Shown piece by piece: positions 43,530 to 53,218 of a DNA stretch of 64,000 bases. Below the pieces are notes generated by a model. That model ran no database searches, was not told the origin of the DNA, and was given only the letters and a program-made list of their open reading frames with translations. Source of the stretch: Nocardia sp. (GTDB taxonomy: Bacteria; Actinomycetota; Actinomycetes; Mycobacteriales; Mycobacteriaceae); the NCBI RefSeq assembly GCF_025465275.1, contig NZ_JAODNK010000072.1:1-64000 (forward strand). The letters run 5' to 3'. A program made the translations under genes and the position numbers. Positions within the stretch are counted from its first letter, which is position 1. Every line of letters starts with the position of its first letter.

Positions 43530-44837
43530 CTAGTGCCGAAGTGTGCGCGGCCGCGCCACCGCGGTGGGCTGACGAGTCATCCCACGCCGACGCTCTTGTG
43601 CAGCGGCTCTTGCTTTTTCACGGGCACTCTCGACCAATTTCCTACGGTGATCGACCGAGGGAACGCTAGCTTCCGGTTTCGTTGCTGACCCACCGCGTTC
43701 GGCTGACGCTGGCCCCTGCCTGGTGCCAGATTCGTTGGCTACGTCCGAACTTTGGGCTCCATCCGATGAGCCGTGTGTTCTGGACTCGCCGCTGGCGCTG
43801 CGGACCTCCTCACCGTACTTGCGGTGCGCTGGTTCAACACTGCCCGGATGGACCGCCGATCGCTGATAGCGCCGATCGCAGTCGAAGCACAGTCTTTTGC
43901 TTCCGGATCCGGGAGCGAGTTGACGGTATTCGCTGCAGCCTTCGCACCACCCATTGAGATCGGGAGTTTGATTGGCGCGCACGGTTGTTCGACGATCCGG
44001 ATCTGGGCTGGTGTGGTCTTTCACCCAGGCGCTGATGATCGGCCGGGCGCTTTCGTCGGCGTAGCGCCATTCCTGGCGGAAGATGCCACGGTCGCCGGTG
44101 GGAAAATGTTCGGCCACGAAGTCGAGCCGAGCATGTACCTGATCGGTGACGGTGTGGCCCGGGGAGAGTTCCGGAAGACCCGGCCGGCCCAGACTGCGGC
44201 ATTCACCGCAGAGGCCATCGTCGCCGAGTCCGCCGCGGACACGATCGGTGTGCCGGTCGACGGCTGCGCGTTCGAGTCTGCACGAGACACACAGCGTGGT
44301 CGGCACATGAGTGAGAGCTTCGGCTTCGTAGTCGCGACGGCCGACAATCGGCTCCTCACGAGCTATACCCGGGTCGTCGCGTTCGTCCTTGGCCAGGGAA
44401 TCTTCATAGTCCTCGATGATCTTTTTGTTGGGGTTGCGTCTCCTGTCCTTCGGTGCAACGCGTTTGTCCGGGTCGATGTCCTGGCGGACTTCGCTCGCTC
44501 GCGCGACGATCGGTCCGTTGTCAGCCCTCACGGACGGGGGTTCGGGAATGTGTTGGTGTTCTCCAGCTTTCGGCGCGCAGGCTTCGATGAGCGGCCGGAA
44601 TTGTTCGTTGTTGCGCCAGAGGTTTCGCAGTTTCGTGACCGCGACGGTGTGGGTCTTGAATCGCAGGGTATTGGCGATCTCGACGACCATGGCCCATGTC
44701 GCGTCGTCTGTCGTGGCTTGGAGTTGGCGCAGTTGCTGTTTGGCTGCCCGCAGGTCCTTGGCTTCGACGAGGCTGCGGATCGCGTGGATGGCGTTCGCCT
44801 CAGCGGGGTCGCTGGGTGCTGGGGTTGGGTTGCTCAT
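43530..44837 (-). CDS. ICE protein with two Cys-pair (zinc-ribbon-like) motifs
   Basis: A 435-aa protein of unknown family at the end of the conjugation operon. Residues 10-90 are helical. The middle has CVSCRLERAAVDR...LCGEC and then GWCEGCSEYRQ...LCFDCDRRY, two four-Cys zinc sites. Between them lies PTGDRGIFRQEWRYADESARPIISAW. The C-terminal 110 residues are low-complexity and basic, ending in an Arg-rich helix. Such a layout fits nucleic-acid binding (inference). It starts 18 bp after the previous gene. Confidence 0.7.
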   Translation of the reverse strand: MSNPTPAPSDPAEANAIHAIRSLVEAKDLRAAKQQLRQLQATTDDATWAMVVEIANTLRFKTHTVAVTKLRNLWRNNEQFRPLIEACAPKAGEHQHIPEPPSVRADNGPIVARASEVRQDIDPDKRVAPKDRRRNPNKKIIEDYEDSLAKDERDDPGIAREEPIVGRRDYEAEALTHVPTTLCVSCRLERAAVDRHTDRVRGGLGDDGLCGECRSLGRPGLPELSPGHTVTDQVHARLDFVAEHFPTGDRGIFRQEWRYADESARPIISAWVKDHTSPDPDRRTTVRANQTPDLNGWCEGCSEYRQLAPGSGSKRLCFDCDRRYQRSAVHPGSVEPAHRKYGEEVRSASGESRTHGSSDGAQSSDVANESGTRQGPASAERGGSATKPEASVPSVDHRRKLVESAREKARAAAQERRRGMTRQPTAVARPRTLRH

Positions 44838-44855
44838 CGCGGCCTCCTTCCTCGA

Positions 44856-46448
44856 TCACAGCCCTCGCCGGTGTGGTCGTCCGCCTGGTTTCGGTGGTTG
44901 ACGGCGCTTCGCGCGCGGTTCCTTAGCCGGTTGTGCTGGGGGCGTCGGCTTTTCACTATCGGGCGTGTGCAGGGTGATCCGGTTGGCGTCGCGACTTGTC
45001 GCGGTGCCGGTCCGTGACTGTGTGCGCATGTGTTCGGTAGTGGGCTGGGGCCGGCGCATCGTGTAGGGGCTGCCGACGCGGATGGCGTCGTGGAGCTCGC
45101 GCACAGTGGCAAGGTCCCGGTGCAACGAGGTCAGCTCGCTGTCGAACGTGCGCAGCTCGCTGATGATCGATTCGGGGATCGAGGCATCCGGTGCGGGAGA
45201 GGGGTCTGATGTAGCCACGAATGCGGCTGTGCTGTCGAACAATTCGTCGCATGAGGAATATGGGGTCGGTGGGGTGTCGTAGAGGCGTGTTCGGCCGTCT
45301 GCGCCGGTGTGGATGTGCTGGATGTACCACTGGTCGTGGTCGAATCCGATCTCGGTGAAGTGGCCGGTTTGTGTGGGATCGGGGTAGTTGAGTGTGAGGC
45401 CGCCGCGGGCGAAATCGTCGAGCCGCTGCTGGGCCTGGTCGAGGGCTTCGTCGAGCCAGGTGCTGGTGCGTGGCGCAGTGCCCCAATCGATGTCGTTTTG
45501 TCGAATGTCTTGGCGGATGTCGGCGAGGCGGTATTCGACGGTGTCGTGCCGCTCTTCTCCGGGATCGTCTTCTTCGCTGTGATGGAGTGCGGCCCGGTCG
45601 GCGTAGTCGACGATGTCGGTGTAAAGGTCGTCGGCGCGCAGGTAGTGTTCGAATCGGCGGCCCACTGCCCACGGGTTGGCATGCTCGGTCAGGGTGTCGC
45701 GGTAGGCGTCGCACAGCACCTCGTAGCGCAGGTCATCGAGCCAGGACTGTGCGTAGGGGTCGACGGGAATCGCTGCGGTGCCGAGCAATTGGTCGAGGTG
45801 GCGCAGTTGGTCGCCGAGTTCCCGAGCGGTCAGGCCGGTACCGGTCATGAGGGGTCGTGCCGCGGCCCCGATGAGTGGGTCGGGTCCGGTGATGGTGATG
45901 TCGACACCGGTCTCGGGTGCGGTGGCTGCGGCTTGGTCGATGAGCCAGCGGCGTGCGGTCGACCAGCTCGGCAGCGATTGCCACGTTGTGGTGTGACCGG
46001 CGGTGCGGTAGCTGGTCAGATACCCGTAGACGAAGTCGACATGATCTGGGGCACCCGGATCGTTAAAGAGGCCGAGGTCGGTGCGTCGCGCTTCGGCCAG
46101 TTCCCCTGCCAGCAGCAGGTTTCGGACCTGGATAGGGCTGGCAAGATCGGTGGTACCGGTGCGTTCGTAGTCCCCTGCGATGCTGTCGAGCATCAGTTGC
46201 GTGGTTTCCGGGTTCTGTTCCCAGCGTTGCGCCGCGGTGAGCAGGTGATCCCAGTGGTCTTTCCAGGGGCTCGGGGCGGCGCGCCAGCGGTCGGTGAGGA
46301 GGTTGATCTGTCGGGTGAGCTGCTGTTGTTCGGGTTCGGAGACAATCGCCCAGCTCTGCATCCCGGTCAGCTGGTGGTACTGGCGGAAATCCTCGTGCAG
46401 GGCGTGTTCGTCGAATGGTCGGTCGGGCGCGGGCTGTGTGTCGGGCAT
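44856..46448 (-). CDS. hypothetical conjugation-operon protein
   Basis: A 530-aa soluble protein, mostly helical, rich in Asp, Gln and Trp. Recognisable stretches are FRQYHQLTGMQSWAIVSEPE near residue 21 and LDDFARGGLTLNYPDPTQTG near 360, neither of known family. The last 60 residues are Pro/Lys/Arg rich, suggesting a nucleic-acid or membrane contact. ATG 46448 follows GGAGGCACC and lies 82 bp inside the DUF1173 gene's 3' end, so the two overlap. Function unknown. Confidence 0.7.
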   Translation of the reverse strand: MPDTQPAPDRPFDEHALHEDFRQYHQLTGMQSWAIVSEPEQQQLTRQINLLTDRWRAAPSPWKDHWDHLLTAAQRWEQNPETTQLMLDSIAGDYERTGTTDLASPIQVRNLLLAGELAEARRTDLGLFNDPGAPDHVDFVYGYLTSYRTAGHTTTWQSLPSWSTARRWLIDQAAATAPETGVDITITGPDPLIGAAARPLMTGTGLTARELGDQLRHLDQLLGTAAIPVDPYAQSWLDDLRYEVLCDAYRDTLTEHANPWAVGRRFEHYLRADDLYTDIVDYADRAALHHSEEDDPGEERHDTVEYRLADIRQDIRQNDIDWGTAPRTSTWLDEALDQAQQRLDDFARGGLTLNYPDPTQTGHFTEIGFDHDQWYIQHIHTGADGRTRLYDTPPTPYSSCDELFDSTAAFVATSDPSPAPDASIPESIISELRTFDSELTSLHRDLATVRELHDAIRVGSPYTMRRPQPTTEHMRTQSRTGTATSRDANRITLHTPDSEKPTPPAQPAKEPRAKRRQPPKPGGRPHRRGL

Positions 46449-47746
46449 GGTGGTGCCTCCTGGGTGGGTGCTGGGTCGGGTGCCTCCTGGGCGTTCTCGC
46501 GTGGGCTCGGGGTCCGGGCGTGTCCGGTTCTGCGGGTGTGGCTGAGGGTCGAGGGGATTGCGGGGATGGGGTCGACGCAGGTGTTCCAGATCCATTGCTT
46601 CAGAGGAAGATTCGAATCTGCGAGGGCAGGTGATCCGGTGGTGGCGCCGGTGGTGAGGTAGCAGGCGGTGGGTGGGTCAGTGTCGGTGAGTACCAGTGAC
46701 GCCAGCGGGCTAGTGACGGGCTGGTTGTAGCGCAGGGATTTGGTGAATCGGCGGCCGCGGCCGATCAGCCCGCTGATCAGGGTGTGCTCGAAGACCGATT
46801 CGAACGGGATCCAGTCAGTGCTCACGCTCATCACAGCGATGCGGTCCGCGACGGCGACGCCGGCTGCGGTGACACCGAAGGTGAGCAGCGCGATCAGCTT
46901 GGAGCCTGGAAGAGACTGGCGCAGTGCGAGTTCGGTAGCGAAGGCGTGGCGCAGGTGGGTGAGGGTGTCGGGTTCGATCATGAACGGGCAGTCGGGGGCG
47001 TGTTTGATGAGCAGCTTGTGTCGTCCGAAACGGGCGGGGGTGATGTCCTTGACTTCGCCGAGGGCGAGCATGAGCTTGCGGTGCTTGCCGGTACCGACCA
47101 GCGGGGCGAACGCGGCGGTGCGGCGTGTGGCGATGTCGGCTTTCTGCGCGAGGGTGAACGGTTCGGGCAGCCAGAGCAGTTCCGGCAGCTCACGCGATTT
47201 CGTTGTCTTCGTCTCCGCGGCCAGGAGTATGTGTCGGCGGATCGCGGGCCAGCTGCGCCGCCCCGCCATGGCAGGTACCCAGCGGACGAATCCGGCTTCG
47301 TCCCAGAGGAAGTGCAGAAGGGCACGCAACGTCAGCTTTTTGCCGTCGACGTCCGCGCTCCCGGTGTCCGGAGCGAGGTCGTTGGATTCGCTCGTGCGCC
47401 GTGACGGGTTTCGGGTCAGGGGGAAGCTCAGTGAGAGGCGGGTGAGTCCGGTGCTGGGTTGTTCGCGGATCGCGGTGCCGAGTAGTGCTGCCTGGCCGGT
47501 CAACTCGGCGGGTGGGGTGTAGGAGGTGCATGCCGGGGCGTGGTGGGGTCCGGTTCCGGGCATGCGTTTGAGCACGTACCGGCCGCCGATGCGGGCAACG
47601 TACATGTCCACTCCCCCGGTTTCGCTTGCGCTGCACAAACATCGCGGGCGCCGCTGAGGGCTCCGGTGAAGCGCGGCGAGCAGGGGTTGCAGGTAGTCGT
47701 CGCCGACGCGGGCCCGGTCGATGATCTGATCGTCGATCGCGTACAT
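46367..47746 (-). CDS. DUF1173 family protein
   Basis: A 459-aa member of DUF1173, a family found on plasmids and ICEs. The N-terminus has RCLCSASETGGVDMYVARIGGRYVLKRMPGTGPHHAPAC (continuous), including C-x-C and a His/Cys pair. Further marks are GLTRLSLSFPL, LRALLHFLWDEAGFVRWVPA and FGRHKLLIKHAPDCPFMIEP. The C-terminal 60 residues are low-complexity and overlap the next gene. Role unknown, but its constant place near coupling-protein genes suggests a part in conjugation. Confidence 0.85.
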   Translation of the reverse strand: MYAIDDQIIDRARVGDDYLQPLLAALHRSPQRRPRCLCSASETGGVDMYVARIGGRYVLKRMPGTGPHHAPACTSYTPPAELTGQAALLGTAIREQPSTGLTRLSLSFPLTRNPSRRTSESNDLAPDTGSADVDGKKLTLRALLHFLWDEAGFVRWVPAMAGRRSWPAIRRHILLAAETKTTKSRELPELLWLPEPFTLAQKADIATRRTAAFAPLVGTGKHRKLMLALGEVKDITPARFGRHKLLIKHAPDCPFMIEPDTLTHLRHAFATELALRQSLPGSKLIALLTFGVTAAGVAVADRIAVMSVSTDWIPFESVFEHTLISGLIGRGRRFTKSLRYNQPVTSPLASLVLTDTDPPTACYLTTGATTGSPALADSNLPLKQWIWNTCVDPIPAIPSTLSHTRRTGHARTPSPRENAQEAPDPAPTQEAPPCPTHSPRPTDHSTNTPCTRISASTTS

Positions 47747-47751
47747 CTCCC

Positions 47752-48246
47752 CTATCCCTCCGAACCCGGCGCCGTGCCGAGTGGCGGTGCGTGGGTGTCG
47801 ATTTCAGCGGCGAGGTACTCCTCGACTCCGGCATGGACAGGCTGTGGATGGTTCTGGTAGCGGCAGTGATGGGGGCGGCAGGCACTGAAATCGCTGATGC
47901 GGGTGAGGCGTTCGATGACCGGCCATAGCCATTGGGTGTGCCAGGCCGTCATGTCCTCACGTGGCAGGTCGGCGCTGTCGAGATCGCACCAGTAGGCGGC
48001 AGTGTGGGCGGCCATCAGGGCGGTGAGTTCTTCGACGATGGCCTCATGGCGGTACCAGCAGGCAGGTACGCGCGAGCCGAGCTGGTAGCGATGACGCAAC
48101 CAGTCCACCCAATCCAGGAGTTCGGCCCACAACCGGGCCGCATCACGCTGATCGATCTCACGCCAGCAATACCGACACGGCTGCAGCGGCGATAAAGCTG
48201 GACCATTCGGCTCCGAGTTGGGTTGCGCTAGCGGACTATTCATCAT
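47752..48246 (-). CDS. DUF4913 domain protein
   Basis: A 164-aa protein with the DUF4913 pattern: RLWAELLDWVDWLRHRYQLG, then PACWYRHEAIVEELTALMAAHTAAY and AWHTQWLWPVIERLTRIS followed by CRPHHC. An N-terminal CRYC may bind metal. Found in actinobacterial plasmids and conjugative elements, role unknown. ATG 48246 overlaps the stop of the coupling-protein gene in ATGA; the next gene follows after 5 bp. Confidence 0.85.
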   Translation of the reverse strand: MMNSPLAQPNSEPNGPALSPLQPCRYCWREIDQRDAARLWAELLDWVDWLRHRYQLGSRVPACWYRHEAIVEELTALMAAHTAAYWCDLDSADLPREDMTAWHTQWLWPVIERLTRISDFSACRPHHCRYQNHPQPVHAGVEEYLAAEIDTHAPPLGTAPGSEG

Positions 48247-49631
48247 GGATACCTCCTTCCGGATCGGGCGGCACGCTGCCCATGTCCCGGAGGTGGGCGG
48301 CGCCCGGCGACGATGTCGTCGAAGGCGCGAGTGGAAGCGGTCACGCTCTCGCGCCAGGCCCGGTGTTCCCAGACACTGGGCAGCCGCAGCAACATCGCGG
48401 GCGCATTGCGGTAGATCAGCAGTGCGTGGTCAGTACCCAGTTCGCGGATTTCGTCAGTGCGCAGCACAGTGTCGTCATGCAGGGCATAGCTGCGCGATCC
48501 TTCGTGCAGGCTCGCTTCCCAGCGGCGGCGTTCACCGATCAACCGCGAGAGCGCCGAGAGTTCCTCGACGCCTCGCAGGCCCGGCAGAATGAGCATGGCC
48601 GGCGCGGATTGGGCCAGGACCCGTCCGCCATCAGTGCCCCAACGCAGTTCGTTCTGGTCCTGGTTGTGGGCGAACGCCCACACCGTGATGCCTTTGCCAC
48701 CGGAGTCGGTCATGATCTGCGGCAGGTCGGGAATCGGTGCGACATTGTTCATTTCATCCAGCACCAGCCGCACCGGCGGATCCAGACGCTTGCCCGGCCG
48801 TAGTTGAGAGGCGCGGTCTGCGACGTGATGAACCTCGGCGGCCAGGGCCGCGACGAACGGTGCCATCGACCGCGAGGTGCCTCGGGAGACGAGATAGAGC
48901 GTGTTCGCTCCCGACAGCACGAAGTCGCCGACGTCGAAGGTCTGCTCGACCGGTACGTCGACGGCAGCGAGCAGTGTCGGGGACGCCAAGGGCTCCAGCA
49001 GCCGCGATGCGGCGGCGAGGACGTCGTCGCTGGATTCGCTTGCCGAGGAGAGGATTTGGTCGAGTTCGCTGGCCCAGTCGGGCAGGGTGTCGGCGAGGAT
49101 GTCGACCGGGGTGTGGTTGGTGCGTGCCGAGACCCACACGCGGACTTCGCGAATAGAGAGCCCGCGCAGCGCGGCAGCGTGCAAGCAACAGCGCAGCACG
49201 GTGGCGGCCTTCTGCTCGAAGTAGGCACCGTTGCGGGTGCCTTCCAAGGGCATGGCGCGGGCGAGGGCGTCGGCGCGGCGGATTGCGGTGTCGGGGTCAG
49301 TGCAGCCGGTCAGGATCGACCACGCAAGGCTGTCAGGCCACCCGGTGAGGTGCTCGGGGTCGAACACCGCCACTCGCCCGCGCGCGGCCCGGTTCATGAG
49401 GGTGGCGGCGACCAGGTCGGCTTTGGTGGTGGTGGCCAGGACGAAGCCGGGTGCATCGATGACGCGCTGCCAGGCGACCCGCCAGGTTTTGCCGGCACCG
49501 GTGGGACCGTGCACGATCACTCCGTCGCGGTGCTGCAAGTGCACGTGCCGACGCGGCTGCCCGATCAGGGCGCCGACATCCACTGCTAGCGGCGACGGAA
49601 TCGTTTTCCGCTGCCATGCCAGCCTTTTCAT
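48243..49631 (-). CDS. VirD4/TraG-type coupling protein, ATPase part
   Basis: A 462-aa cytoplasmic ATPase. Walker A is GPTGAGKT (residues 42-49) after DGVIVHG; Walker B is in RLVLDEMNN; KGITVWAFAHNQDQNEL(R) is the conserved VirD4/TraG segment. It lacks the N-terminal membrane domain usual in coupling proteins. That domain is encoded by the gene just upstream (49628-50128), whose stop overlaps this ATG in ATGA. The coupling protein hands the relaxase-DNA complex to the secretion channel. The same frame is open upstream to 49904, but that part is opposite the membrane gene and not needed. Confidence 0.9.
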   Translation of the reverse strand: MKRLAWQRKTIPSPLAVDVGALIGQPRRHVHLQHRDGVIVHGPTGAGKTWRVAWQRVIDAPGFVLATTTKADLVAATLMNRAARGRVAVFDPEHLTGWPDSLAWSILTGCTDPDTAIRRADALARAMPLEGTRNGAYFEQKAATVLRCCLHAAALRGLSIREVRVWVSARTNHTPVDILADTLPDWASELDQILSSASESSDDVLAAASRLLEPLASPTLLAAVDVPVEQTFDVGDFVLSGANTLYLVSRGTSRSMAPFVAALAAEVHHVADRASQLRPGKRLDPPVRLVLDEMNNVAPIPDLPQIMTDSGGKGITVWAFAHNQDQNELRWGTDGGRVLAQSAPAMLILPGLRGVEELSALSRLIGERRRWEASLHEGSRSYALHDDTVLRTDEIRELGTDHALLIYRNAPAMLLRLPSVWEHRAWRESVTASTRAFDDIVAGRRPPPGHGQRAARSGRRYP

Positions 49632-50128
49632 CTTCGCCGCCTGGGCGGAAAGAGCTTTCGATGGACCGGACGCTCCTTGGCCAACCGGGGATACTCGTAG
49701 GCTGCCTTTCGCATAGCGGCGCGCTCGTCGAGTCCGAGGTGGTTCAGGTCGGCCGACCCGGCGAGCCCGTCGCGGTGCCGACGGCGCAGGCGGGTGTCGA
49801 TTTCGCTGCCCGCCATGGCGATCACCGTGCACCACAGGCCGGCGACCAGGCTGATACACAGCCAGGTCAGCCAGGCAGGGCCGGGGCGCGGGTCGCTGGG
49901 CCACGCGGTGGCGGGATCGGCAGGCTGTGCCACCAGCCCGGCCAGTGTCGTCGACATCTGTTCTGGCGCAGCGATTCCGAATCCATGCCTTACGAGTGCA
50001 CCGGAGAGGGCGCCGCCAACGAATACCCCGACGATGACGGTGGCGAGGAGGTGAAGTGCCAGCGTCATTCCTGCCGGGAGGATCGGTTCACGCCGCACCG
50101 GGTGCGGGATCCCTCGTCCCGCGTTCAC
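49628..50128 (-). CDS. membrane domain of the split coupling protein
   Basis: A 166-aa protein with two membrane segments, LALHLLATVIVGVFVGGALSGALV (about 23-46) and WLTWLCISLVAGLWCTVIAMAG (about 86-107), then a basic linker with GLAGSADLNHLGLDERAAMR. In normal VirD4/TraG proteins two such helices and a G-L-A-x-x-x-D-L linker precede the ATPase domain. Here they form a separate frame joined by ATGA overlaps on both sides. It is either a natural split subunit or the product of an old frameshift that has been stabilised. Confidence 0.8.
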   Translation of the reverse strand: MNAGRGIPHPVRREPILPAGMTLALHLLATVIVGVFVGGALSGALVRHGFGIAAPEQMSTTLAGLVAQPADPATAWPSDPRPGPAWLTWLCISLVAGLWCTVIAMAGSEIDTRLRRRHRDGLAGSADLNHLGLDERAAMRKAAYEYPRLAKERPVHRKLFPPRRRR

Positions 50129-51633
50129 GACGGTTCACCTTGTGGCTCATCGTCTTCGGTGTTCACGTGGGCGAGCTCGCGCAGGGACAGGGTGTCAGGA
50201 TCTCCGGTGATCGCCGCGTCGGTGTCGGTGAGTGCCGCCTCGAACGGGGACCGAATGTGCGTGATCAGGATCGGATCGCGTGAGCCGATCTTGACCAGCG
50301 CCTGTCCGCGCCCGAGCCGCATCAACGTGTCCTCGGTTCCGGGCGGCAGCCGGTACAGGCGTGCGGTTTCGGCGGCATCGTCGGCGCGGGCTTGGCCGAA
50401 CAACACGACGATCGAGGCTTCGGCCATCAACGACCGTGCCGGGGAATCGGCGGGCGTATCGGCGGGGTGATGGAATGCCGACACGGTCGACAATGCCAGT
50501 CCCCGAGAGAGTTTCAGATTCGACCGGAAGACTTCACCGGTCGAGCCGACCGCAACATGCCAGCCTTCCTCGACAACCAGGATGGTCTGCTCGTGCGCGG
50601 CCGAGCGGGCGGCGAGCTTGTTGGCCAGCCAGGTGTTCGCGGTGGTCATCACCACCCGCAATGCCGGACCCTCGGTCGGCAACGCGGACAGGTCCATATG
50701 GACCAGCGAGTGCGTATCCAAGGCGTCGCGCACCGCGGGGCTGGTGGGTGCGTCGACCAGCCCGCGCAGGTCGCGGTCGGCTAGGCGCAGTAGGGCCAAC
50801 CCGGGTTCCAAACCCCATTCCAAGGCACGTGCGCTCCAGCGATCCCCGAGGTCATGTCCATCGTCGGGGTGCGGATCCAGCAAGCGCATCGCCAGTTCGC
50901 GGATGATCGGGTCGCGGCCTTGCGCGCGGGCATCGGCATTGACCAGTCCCAGGCCCGTGCCGACGGCGGCTTTTTCTTTCTCGTCGAGTTGTCGGCCCAT
51001 GGCGTCGGTGAGCACGGCCAGCACCAGGGCTTCCTGACCGGCGGGCACGACACCGTCGAGCCCGCCGTGGTGTTCCCCGCCCGTACTGATGGCCGGGTCC
51101 AGCAGATTCAGCCGGGCGCCGGCGCCGCCGACCTTGAATCGGATGCTTTCTGCGCCAAGGGCTTCGGCCAAGGGGGTGTATTCGCCGCGTCCTGCTTGGG
51201 GCTTCTTGTCCAGGATCACGACTTGGCGGCCGGCGACGAGTTGGCGTAGGACGCAGACGGTTTTGATCCAGGAGGATTTGCCGCGGCCGATGTCGCCGAT
51301 GACGCAGACGTTGATGCCGGAGGTCTCGTCGCCGTAGGCGGCGAACGCGTCGACGATCTCGAGTTCCTGGGAAATGGTGTTGAGGCCGGCCAGCACCCCG
51401 TCTTGGCGGACGCGACGGCGGCTGGTGGCCAGATTCCAGGCCTCGGCTTGACGGGTAGTGGTCCACCCGCCCTCACTGCGTGGCTCGTACCAGCCGTACC
51501 GGTCCAGCCACCGCGTACGCCGCGGCGCGCGGCGCCGCAGCGGCGATTCGGGATTCTCCGCGACGCTGCGGCTTGTGGTCGGGCCGTTCGGTTCGGACGA
51601 CCTGCGTGCGGCACTTGGGTGGTATCGCAGCAT
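50125..51633 (-). CDS. VirB4-like conjugation ATPase
   Basis: A 502-aa ATPase. Walker A is GDIGRGKSS (residues 113-121); the Walker B strand is TILVVEEGWHV with two glutamates; a further conserved stretch is LSTVSAFHHPADTP. It resembles the VirB4/TraC-like ATP-binding proteins of actinobacterial conjugation loci. The N-terminal 100 residues are basic. It would energise channel assembly or transport at the inner face of the membrane. Its stop overlaps the start of the coupling-protein membrane gene in ATGA. Confidence 0.85.
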   Translation of the reverse strand: MLRYHPSAARRSSEPNGPTTSRSVAENPESPLRRRAPRRTRWLDRYGWYEPRSEGGWTTTRQAEAWNLATSRRRVRQDGVLAGLNTISQELEIVDAFAAYGDETSGINVCVIGDIGRGKSSWIKTVCVLRQLVAGRQVVILDKKPQAGRGEYTPLAEALGAESIRFKVGGAGARLNLLDPAISTGGEHHGGLDGVVPAGQEALVLAVLTDAMGRQLDEKEKAAVGTGLGLVNADARAQGRDPIIRELAMRLLDPHPDDGHDLGDRWSARALEWGLEPGLALLRLADRDLRGLVDAPTSPAVRDALDTHSLVHMDLSALPTEGPALRVVMTTANTWLANKLAARSAAHEQTILVVEEGWHVAVGSTGEVFRSNLKLSRGLALSTVSAFHHPADTPADSPARSLMAEASIVVLFGQARADDAAETARLYRLPPGTEDTLMRLGRGQALVKIGSRDPILITHIRSPFEAALTDTDAAITGDPDTLSLRELAHVNTEDDEPQGEPS

Positions 51634-51643
51634 GGGACACCTC

Positions 51644-53218
51644 CTACCGGGTATGTGGGGTGGGGGCGAGTCCCCGGGCCAAGGGCAGAGTGGTGAAGAC
51701 GGCGACGTCGTGATCGCCTACGCACCAGTCGATTTCGGTGATCGCGGACTCGTTCGCGGCTTCAGTGACGCGCAGACACGCGCGGTCGAGATCGTCGAGG
51801 TCGCGGCCGGTGACCGCGATGGACGCGGTGTAGATGGCGCCGTGGTGCCCGGTGCCGGGCATGAGGTCTTGGCGGCGGCGTTCGGAAGCGTCGGCGAGGA
51901 CCTCGGTGGAGCCGTCGTCGAGCTTGCCCTTCTCCTGTTCCTTGGCCTTGCGCGCCTGATCGGCGGTGACATCACCCTTGGTGGCCGCACGGGCACGATG
52001 GGCGGGAACGAAATCCAACCGGACGCTCAAGGTTCGGATGGTGGGCATCGGCGCGATGTCGTCATCGCCTGGATCGGCCTCGACTCCGGTCAGCAGCGGC
52101 GCCAGCCACAACGGCCCGAGCGCAACGGGTTCGATCACCCGCGGGGGGATATGTCCCACGCGGGTGCGCCAGTGCCCTTGCGGCCCGATCGCGACACAGT
52201 CGCTCCCGCCGACGTAACTGGGCCAGCAGGTCGACCAGGTGGCATCGCGGTGCCGGTCGATCTTGTAGCTGGCATCGAGCAGCGCGCGGATCACCGCGCA
52301 CACTCTGCGCTCGCCGAGCACATCAACTCGCCCCATACCGGCCATCGTCAATAGTCGTGTGGCACGTTCGGTTTCGTCCCGCACGACCTGGGCGATGCCG
52401 CCACCGATCGGGGCGTTCTTGTTGCGGGCGAGCCGGGCGGTTTCGGCCATGAAGGCCTCGGTCTGCGGGAACCGCAGCACGAGGAAGGACCGGTGTTCCT
52501 CCGCCAGAGGGGTGAGGGTGTCGATGAGGGTGCCGTAGGACTCCACCGCTGGCAGGAGCCTCGTATCACGCAACCGTGCGACCCGCGCGTGCGCCCAGCG
52601 GGTGTGGCGGGTCATGTCGTGGGGGATGCTGCGGTGCAGCAGTTGCAGGCCGCGCACGTGGGAGCTGGTGCGTGCCATCTGCGCCAGGAACGTCCCGAAC
52701 GCCATCGACATCGCCGCGTAGGCGGCGTCACCGCGGAGCCCGTCGGCGATCCCGTCGACGGCGATGACCACCGAATAGTACGATCGCTCACCAGGATTGG
52801 CGGTCCGCAGAATGAACATATCGTCCAGCCCGGTGCCGGCCACCGGCAACGGTGCGGTATTGCCCAGCGGCGGCGGGAATTCCCAGCCCGGATCCAAGGA
52901 CGGGTCCCCGCACGCGGGGTCGCCGCCGTTGCGGTAGACGTGCTCACCGCGCCGCCGCCGGGTCCAGGTGCGCAGATCGTGGGCGCGCCGCGATGCCCAG
53001 GAGGGTTTGTCTCGCCATTCCATCGTCGCTGCGAACACGGCGATCAGCCATCCGAGGGCGGTCGCGATGGCCCATGCCTGTCCGCCGCCGAGGATGTAGA
53101 TCGCCAGCGCGGCAACGATACTGAGCGCCCAGGCGGTCAGGACCGGCCGTGACAATCCGAGCCAGCTGCGGCGGGCGATCTCCCCGCCGAGAATGCTGGT
53201 GCGCATCCCGGTGCTCAT
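51644..53218 (-). CDS. SCO6880-like conjugation membrane protein
   Basis: A 524-aa protein resembling the SCO6880 family found next to VirB4-like genes in actinobacterial conjugation loci. Two N-terminal helices, VLTAWALSIVAALAIYIL (about 27-44) and WAIATALGWLIAVFAATM, are followed by a large soluble part with SYYSVVIAVDGIADGLRGDAA and WCVGDHDVAVFTTLPLARGL near the end. It may take the place of VirB3 or the N-terminal part of VirB4 in this system (inference). ATG 53218 overlaps the upstream stop in ATGA. Confidence 0.8.
   Translation of the reverse strand: MSTGMRTSILGGEIARRSWLGLSRPVLTAWALSIVAALAIYILGGGQAWAIATALGWLIAVFAATMEWRDKPSWASRRAHDLRTWTRRRRGEHVYRNGGDPACGDPSLDPGWEFPPPLGNTAPLPVAGTGLDDMFILRTANPGERSYYSVVIAVDGIADGLRGDAAYAAMSMAFGTFLAQMARTSSHVRGLQLLHRSIPHDMTRHTRWAHARVARLRDTRLLPAVESYGTLIDTLTPLAEEHRSFLVLRFPQTEAFMAETARLARNKNAPIGGGIAQVVRDETERATRLLTMAGMGRVDVLGERRVCAVIRALLDASYKIDRHRDATWSTCWPSYVGGSDCVAIGPQGHWRTRVGHIPPRVIEPVALGPLWLAPLLTGVEADPGDDDIAPMPTIRTLSVRLDFVPAHRARAATKGDVTADQARKAKEQEKGKLDDGSTEVLADASERRRQDLMPGTGHHGAIYTASIAVTGRDLDDLDRACLRVTEAANESAITEIDWCVGDHDVAVFTTLPLARGLAPTPHTR

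Noticed and set aside
48243..49904. 553-aa form of the coupling ATPase
   Set aside because: The first 91 residues are out-of-frame shadow of the membrane gene; ATG 49631 overlaps its stop and starts the true domain.
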